Shown here: positions 58,453-64,000 of the stretch, one piece after another
Numbering within the stretch: position 1 is the first letter of the stretch
Layout: every line of letters starts with the position of its first letter
Program-made: the position numbers and the translations under genes
The notes under the pieces: generated by a model
Told to the model about the DNA's origin: nothing
Database searches by the model: none
The model's input: the letters and a program-made list of their open reading frames with translations, nothing else
Assembly (NCBI RefSeq): GCF_029407905.1
Contig: NC_073626.1
Location: 80,999,482 to 81,063,481 of the forward strand
Direction of reading: 5' to 3'
Length of the DNA: 64,000 nucleotides
DNA from: Bubalus kerabau
Taxonomy: Eukaryota > Chordata > Mammalia > Artiodactyla > Bovidae

Positions 58453-60190
58453 GAGCAATTCTTAAATGTTTTGGTGTCAGGAGCGTATTCTTGAAAATTA
58501 TTGAGGACACCAAAAATTGTTTTTTTATGTGGGTCATATCTATCAGTATTTACCACACTGGACATGAAGACTGGGAAAAATTTAAAAACATGTAAAACAT
58601 GCTTATTAATTTATTTTAAATAAAATCCACTGTTAATTAACATAAATATATTTATAAAAAATAACCACATTTTCCAAAATTTTAAAAATATAATGAACAG
58701 AGTGGTATTGTTTTCAGTTCAGTTCAGTTCAGTCATTCAGTTGTGTCCGACTCTTTGCGACTCCATGAATCGCCAGGGGTTCTTTGCAACCCCAGCACGC
58801 CAGGCCTCCCTGTCCATGACCATCTCCTGGAGTTCACTCAAACTCATGTCCATCGAGTCAGTGATGCCATCCAGCCATCTCATCCTCTGTTGTCCCCTCT
58901 TCCTCCTGCCTCCAATCCCTCCCAGCATCAGAGTCTTTTCGAATGAGTCAACTCTTCGCATGAGGTGGCCAAAGTACTAGAGTTTCAGCTTTAGCATCAT
59001 TCCCTTCAAAGAAATCCCAGGGCTGATCTCCTTCACAATGGACTGGTTGGATCTCCTTGGTTTTACATGATTGCAAATCTCTTTGATGCCTATCTCATGC
59101 TGGATTTCATCATGGCATATATATTTAATCTCTTGCCCAGTTATTTTGGTTAAAGTATGTAAAGAAAATCTGGTATCACACAGTTGGAAATGGGAGAAGT
59201 ATCTTAATAGTCTTTTTCAGATAGTTATGGATATTCTTCCTTGATATTCCAAACTTTGACAAGAGGGACATTCTTAAAGGTTAGTTGCAATATGGAATTT
59301 AAAATTATATCAATAAATTTTTCATGTTCTATTACATAAAATCTTTTGGTCTGTCTTGACCTTTGAATGGATCTTTCACTTACGCATATTTTCAGAGCAT
59401 CATGCATCATTTGGAAAACATTGGCTCATGGAGTTAAAGAAACATATTTTTGCACACTGTGTTAAAAATCACATTTATTGTCATCACTACGAATCTCCTG
59501 AGAAAAGTCTTTAAGTATTGAGATGCTATAGAGCTTTTGCTGGTGGACACAAGTCTTCTAAAAAATCTAATTTCTTGAAAGTTTGAGTTTTATCATTGAC
59601 AACAAATAATGCCAATGGTTTTACTTGAAACACCTCGATACGTTCACTGTGTGCATTTTCAGTAATGTGTATATCAAATACACACAATGGAATAACTATA
59701 GTTTGTCATTCTTTCAAGTAAAAATTAGATTTTGGGGGGAAAAAGCAACCAGCACAGCCCTCAATGGAAAACACTAAGCATGTGTGACTTTTCTTGAGAC
59801 ACACTGGAGGTTGTTCTGCAGCAGAAGCTCTTCCTGGCTCCTTCCCATTTCATCAGACAAAATTAAAAAAATTAAATGTAGACTCAAGAATTAGAGGTTG
59901 CATAAATTAACACTTTTTACTAATTCAACAAGAGCATTCTCAAGTAAAACTGACACTTTTCCTTCCTGCAAGCACGTGGCAGAGAGAAATACAAAAGCTA
60001 CTACTCACACCGTTTGCGGCCACTGCCAGCAACTTTGCCATTACTTCTGCACCCTCAGTGTAAAGTTCAATGCAGTGAGAAAGGTAAGTGACATCCCAGC
60101 ACTATTATGATTTCACTTTTGATGTTGTAGATCTTCTGAAAGGGTCTCAGGAATCTCTAGGTGTCTGAAGACCACACTTTGAGAACTGCT
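58453..60190. mobile_element. hAT-Charlie DNA transposon fossil, split by BovB
   Basis: Terminal inverted repeats AGCAATTCTTAAA (left) and TTTGAGAACTGCT (right) enclose about 1.4 kb of Charlie-type sequence once the BovB at 58715-59059 is removed. The interior has blocks I recognise from Charlie1-like elements (AGCACAGCCCTCAATGGAAA, GGCTCCTTCCCATTTCATCA). The transposase frame is destroyed. Subfamily uncertain. Confidence 0.7.
58715..59059 (-). mobile_element. BovB 3' fragment nested in Charlie fossil
   Basis: Reversed, with CAGTTCAGTTCAGTTCAGTC tail, to GGTTGGATCTCCTTG. GTTTT flanks both sides (58710-58714 and 59060-59064) and removing the insert rejoins GTATTGTTTTACATG, as in the Charlie sequence. 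Confidence 0.93.
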
Positions 60191-60244
60191 ATCTTTACAG
60201 ACGATTTCCAAATACTGTTCTAGGAGGTGATAATCAGCCAGATT

Positions 60245-60880
60245 ATTAATAGTAGCTGTGCCAGTTAGGATAAGCTAGATTATGTGGCAATAATGAAACC
60301 CTTAAAATCTCAGTGGCTTATAACAAAAGTCTATGTCTTATTCTATTGTATGTTACCAACTAGCTGGGCAGGGGGCACTCTGTTTATTGCCATCACTTAG
60401 GGACCCAGATGGAGCAGCCTCCATCTCAAAGGTTATCAATTACTATGAAAGTGAAAGTGGTTAGTCTCTCAGTTGTGTCTGACTTTGCAACTCCATGGAC
60501 TGTAGCTCCCCAGGCTCTTCTGTCCATGGGACTTTTCAGGCAAGAATACTTGGAGTACTTGGAGTGGGTAGCCATTCCCTTCTCCAAGGGATCTTCCTGA
60601 CCCAGGGATCGAACCTGGGTCTCCGGTACTGCAGGCAGATTCTTTACCATCTGAGCTACCAGGGAAGCCCCATCATGCTAGAGGGAAAAGAGACTCTAGT
60701 GGGTCTCACTCTAGCGATTCCATTACATCATTGACTAAGTCAGTTCTGCTCACAGCCTACCAGCCATCTGGTCATATCCAACCACAAGAAGGGGCATGGC
60801 TGAGTGTACCGTGGCTGAGTGTACCATCCTCAAGTATGTGCTTGAGAGTAGAGAGTTGGCAATATTTGGTGAGTCACATT
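60245..60880 (+). mobile_element. Ancient interspersed repeat, split by Bov-tA
   Basis: AAAATCTCAGTGGCTTATAA, AGGGACCCAGATGGAGCAGC, then after the SINE CATGCTAGAGGGAAAAGAGA and CTCTAGCGATTCCATTACAT, in the order of a common old mammalian repeat. Class not assigned. Confidence 0.5.
60447..60672 (-). mobile_element. Bov-tA SINE
   Basis: Reversed body with a 9-nt internal duplication (TACTTGGAGTACTTGGAGTG) and tRNA head ending GAGCTACCAGGGAAGCCCC. Confidence 0.93.
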
Positions 60881-60884
60881 GACA

Positions 60885-61080
60885 ATTACAGTAATAGCCA
60901 ACATTTATGGAGCCTTTTTTATGTGCCGTGGACTGTTTCAACAGCTTGTATCACTTATCTATGCTCTTAACACTCCCATGAGGTAGGTTATATGAACTCT
61001 ATTCTTTAGATCAGAACACAAAGGCACAGAGAGGTAAGCTACATTGCTCAAGGTCACACCAAATTAGGAGAGGTTCTGGG
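60885..61080 (+). mobile_element. MIR SINE fossil, nearly full length
   Basis: AGTAATAGCCAACATTTATG, TTTTTTATGTGCCGTGGACT, CTCCCATGAGGTAGGTTATA, AGGCACAGAGAGGTAAGCTA, GCTCAAGGTCACACC follow the MIR consensus throughout. Confidence 0.88.
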
Positions 61081-64000
61081 GAGGTAGAAGGACTCCAAAG
61101 CCCATGCCTTCAATCTCTAAGAAGACCCAAATAACCTATAATTTTCCCCAGTCTTAAGCAAAATGAGAGAGATAAAAACTTTTCATAATTATAAATATAA
61201 ACGATTGTCCTTTTTTTTTTTCACAAGGTATTTTTTCTCTTTTAAAATGTTAAGATGTCCTTTCTTTTATGAAGTAATTTCCTTACCAGGAAAAGTAAAA
61301 GGTTGGCAACTTTAAGTTAACTCCTTTTCCTAATAATTTCTGCTCATTTTAACTGATCAAAAGTAGAAAAATTTGTGACCACTAGTTTAGGAGGTTTTTT
61401 GATTTGTTTTGGGTCCTAGCACTATGCTTTGATTCAACCCAATTTTAGTCATTATGTGCTGGGTACTGCTCTGAGTTCTGTCAAGCATTGTACAAGATAG
61501 ATGGTTTCATGGACATTGTTTTATTTAATTCTATGCCATACTGCTTCCTTAATAAAAGATTAAAACATGCTTTTTTTAAAATCCTAAAGCTAACTGAAAC
61601 AGGAAAGACCTGGAGCATGGCAGGCCCCCACAAGGTATCTAAAGTACTCAAAGCAATAGATACCAGTAATTTCCCACAAAAGTTACCAAACAGCAAACAC
61701 AAGCTTCTCAATAAGTTTCTCACTAAACTTCATCATCATCACCTCTCTCTGTCAGGGATCTTTCATGAGATGTACTTTTTCTCTCAGGTTAAAGACCAAA
61801 AGAGCAATAAGTTGATTTCACCAGCTGGGTCCTGGAACTCAGCCATGGGTGATTTTTTGCAAAGCACTCTAAACACAAGCAAGGTTCATTGGCCAAGGGC
61901 CCAGGCCATCAACCCAAACAGCAGCCTAGTTAACAGCGACACAAGGCTTGCACACCAGCAAGCTGTTCTGAGCTCCAACATAGTCATATTTATCAACTTC
62001 CATTAGAAAATTTAGATGCACAGGAGAAATACTTATTGTGAACAGGTGCTGGAAAACAGAATCTTAATAAAAATTAAGCCTTGGGAAATAAAAGGTGATT
62101 CAAACAATATTGAATACCAAGAATATACCTGTTGTTTTTTTAATAAGGTACCTTAATGATTTTTTTTTTTAACAAAAGAAGAAAGGCAAAAAGGAAGGGA
62201 AGGAGAGCAGAATGGGCAGAAGAAGAAAGAAGGAAGGAAAAAATCCTCAAAAAGATACACATACCTTGGTATCATACAATAGAATACTTAAATTATGAGT
62301 CCATTATACCAAATGACTGCCTCTTGACTAGCACCTTTTCTCTGGGAATATTAATAGCATGTATGTCATCACTGACCAAATAAGTACCAACCCTGGAGAT
62401 GACCAAGAGAGGCAAGGTGTTCTGTCACCATAGAGACCAAAGTTCTCCAATCATTTTTAAACTCCAGATTCTGCTTGGCAACAGAGCAATTAAAAAAAAA
62501 AAAGACGGCAATACTAGGACATTTCTAGAGGGGAGAGTCTGTGAATATAAAAGCCATTTTTAGAAAGACTTGTGAACCAACTAAGTCCCAAAGAGTTATT
62601 TCTGAACCTCACATTTTAAGGTATTGATTCTAACAGCTGGGGGCATGCATTTAGATCAAACATTGATAAATTCTGGTCCCTATTTGAAAACGGTTGTTCA
62701 CGTTCATTGTTATTTGATAGGGCAAGTAAAGAAATATTTTTATAACCTTTCTATTTAACCACTATATGTACAGACTTCAGAAATTGATTATCATGGGTGT
62801 CAATGGGTGTCTTCAAACAGCTCTATTCTATAATTAGGAGGAGGGTTGTTTTTAGAGGGTGAGGGCTTAGTTAACAGTTGCAATATAAAAGGTGGGGATG
62901 TATTTGGCAACAGACTATACCAGAAGTCCTTGCTGATGGCTGGAATGGTAGGTCTTTCGGGTGGGAGGGAAGTGAGGCGGGAACCCCTAAGGATCTGCAG
63001 TGGCTGTAGCCATGGTTTGAAGGAAAAAGGGAAGGATTAATGAGCAACTCACTAATGAGAGATAGCCACAGCACAGAAGACCTTCCTTATTAAAATCTGT
63101 GCAGAGTAACAAGCACATATGGTAGTAGCCAAATTCCCATTTTGTACAAGAAACAAGACTAAGCCAGCTGCACCAGGAATGTTCAAAGGTACTCTGACCA
63201 AGGGGAGAAGGAAGAGGAGCCAGATGGCCACAGTAAGCTACAGCGTTGACCAGAAAATGTATATATTATTAATTTAGCAACATTGACAACACGTACAGGC
63301 CTGAATAAATGCCATTTTCATGGACCTCACTGTAAAATGCCCCTTTTTGTAGGCTTTCTCTGCACTGATGCAAGATAAGTGAAAAGCATACAAAATGATA
63401 CACTTTAGCCCCTGAAATGAATCCACTTATAATTACTATTAAGAAAATGGTAATTTGTCATAAGATAATGAAGCCTCTGTGAGTCCTCTTGGCTCAGTGA
63501 AAAGATACGGTGCATGTATGCTGAGGAAGCTCAAGCAAGAGGAAGCGGCTTGGTGACTTGATGCAGCAACGTCTCCCGAGGACTAGGCTCCTGGGGGCCA
63601 ACTAACAGTCAGTTTTGCTTCCATTCATCTCTGACCCAAGATGGCATTCCTAATTGTCATGAAGCAAAGAGGAACAAATAAAATGGCAAAGAATGGCAGA
63701 AGGCCTGTTGCCTCTAATGTCAGGAGCATGGAGGGGCAAGTCAACACGAGATGTGTGGACACATCCAATGGCTCATCTGTGAGGAATCATGGGACTGTGC
63801 TTGGTAAACTTGGGCTCTAATTTATTCCCACATAGTACAGCCTTGAAAATTCACTGTACATCAATTTTCTCAATTAGAAGATGGGAAGAACAGTCAAAAC
63901 TCCTTCTTTGTTATACAAGTGTTTTCTGTGACTACCTGGAAACATTTCTCCTCAAAAGAAAATACAATCTGTATTCTTCAGCCTTAAGCAGGACATTTTG
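61081..64000. other. 2.9 kb mostly unique intronic DNA
   Basis: A possible short MIR trace near 61450-61540 and a purine-rich tract at 62165-62245. The 172-codon frame at 61488-62006 shows no domain and starts in MIR-like sequence. No exon of the upstream CERS6 coding region was found. Confidence 0.4.
62165..62245. repeat. Purine-rich (GGAA/AAG)n tract
   Basis: About 75 nt almost free of pyrimidines on the plus strand: AAGAAGAAAGG, GGAAGGGAAGGAG, GAAGAAAGAAGGAAGG. Polypurine tract capable of triplex formation. Confidence 0.85.

Noticed and set aside
61488..62006. 172-codon open frame on the plus strand
   Set aside because: No recognisable domain, signal or repeat content; starts in MIR-like sequence, lies within a presumed intron, and AT-rich DNA of this size yields a few such frames by chance.
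1..64000. CRISPR array, operon, prophage or defence system
   Set aside because: All regularly recurring sequences are dispersed SINE and LINE copies with individual TSDs; no spaced direct repeats or prokaryotic gene organisation exist.

Overview
This window is nuclear DNA of a ruminant mammal, most likely a bovid (cattle, sheep, goat, buffalo or a relative; I cannot choose among them). The evidence is the dense population of ruminant-specific retroposons: BovB (RTE-class LINE), Bov-tA (tRNA-Glu-headed) SINEs and BOV-A2 dimeric SINEs. Beneath these lie artiodactyl CHR-2 SINEs and pan-mammalian fossils (MIR, L2, L1M, MER5/MER20-type, Charlie-type, Tigger/MER2-type and mariner MITEs).

The only protein-coding gene I can support is on the minus strand. 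Two spliced exons encode contiguous parts of the TLC/Lag1p catalytic domain of a ceramide synthase, best matching CERS6: 46915-47043 (about residues 204-246, with the catalytic His-His pair) and 43502-43608 (about residues 247-282). They join in phase with consensus splice sites across a 3.3 kb intron. No other CERS6 exon was recognised, so 47044-64000 reads as the upstream intron and 1-43501 as the following intron (or intron plus undetected 3' exons).

Layout. 1-13 kb: SINEs, short BovB 3' ends, L1M, L2 and MIR fossils, and an L1 3' end with an apparent 3' transduction. 13.1-14.9 kb: a decayed BovB reverse-transcriptase copy on the plus strand. 15-34 kb: SINE-rich, with a Tigger/MER2 element split by a SINE, an 80-bp mariner hairpin and MER20-type DNA. 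34.2-34.4 kb: a local inverted-repeat cluster. 35.8-37.9 kb: a minus-strand BovB copy whose RT frame is broken by one stop codon. 38.4-43 kb: an L1 3' end and unique DNA. 43.5-47.0 kb: the CERS6 exons. 48-57 kb: SINEs, two BovB tails, and a tRNA-Gly(GCC) relic at 56.9 kb. 57.7-61 kb: a nest of BovB, CHR-2 and a Charlie-type fossil split by a second BovB. 61-64 kb: mostly unique DNA.

I found no CRISPR array, operon, prophage or other prokaryote-type system, and no convincing new biological system. The most informative signals are the hidden CERS6 exons, the L1 3' transduction, the nearly open BovB frame, the tRNA-Gly relic and the nested insertions with readable target-site duplications (TSDs). 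Repeat names come from memory of consensus sequences; class is more secure than subfamily.
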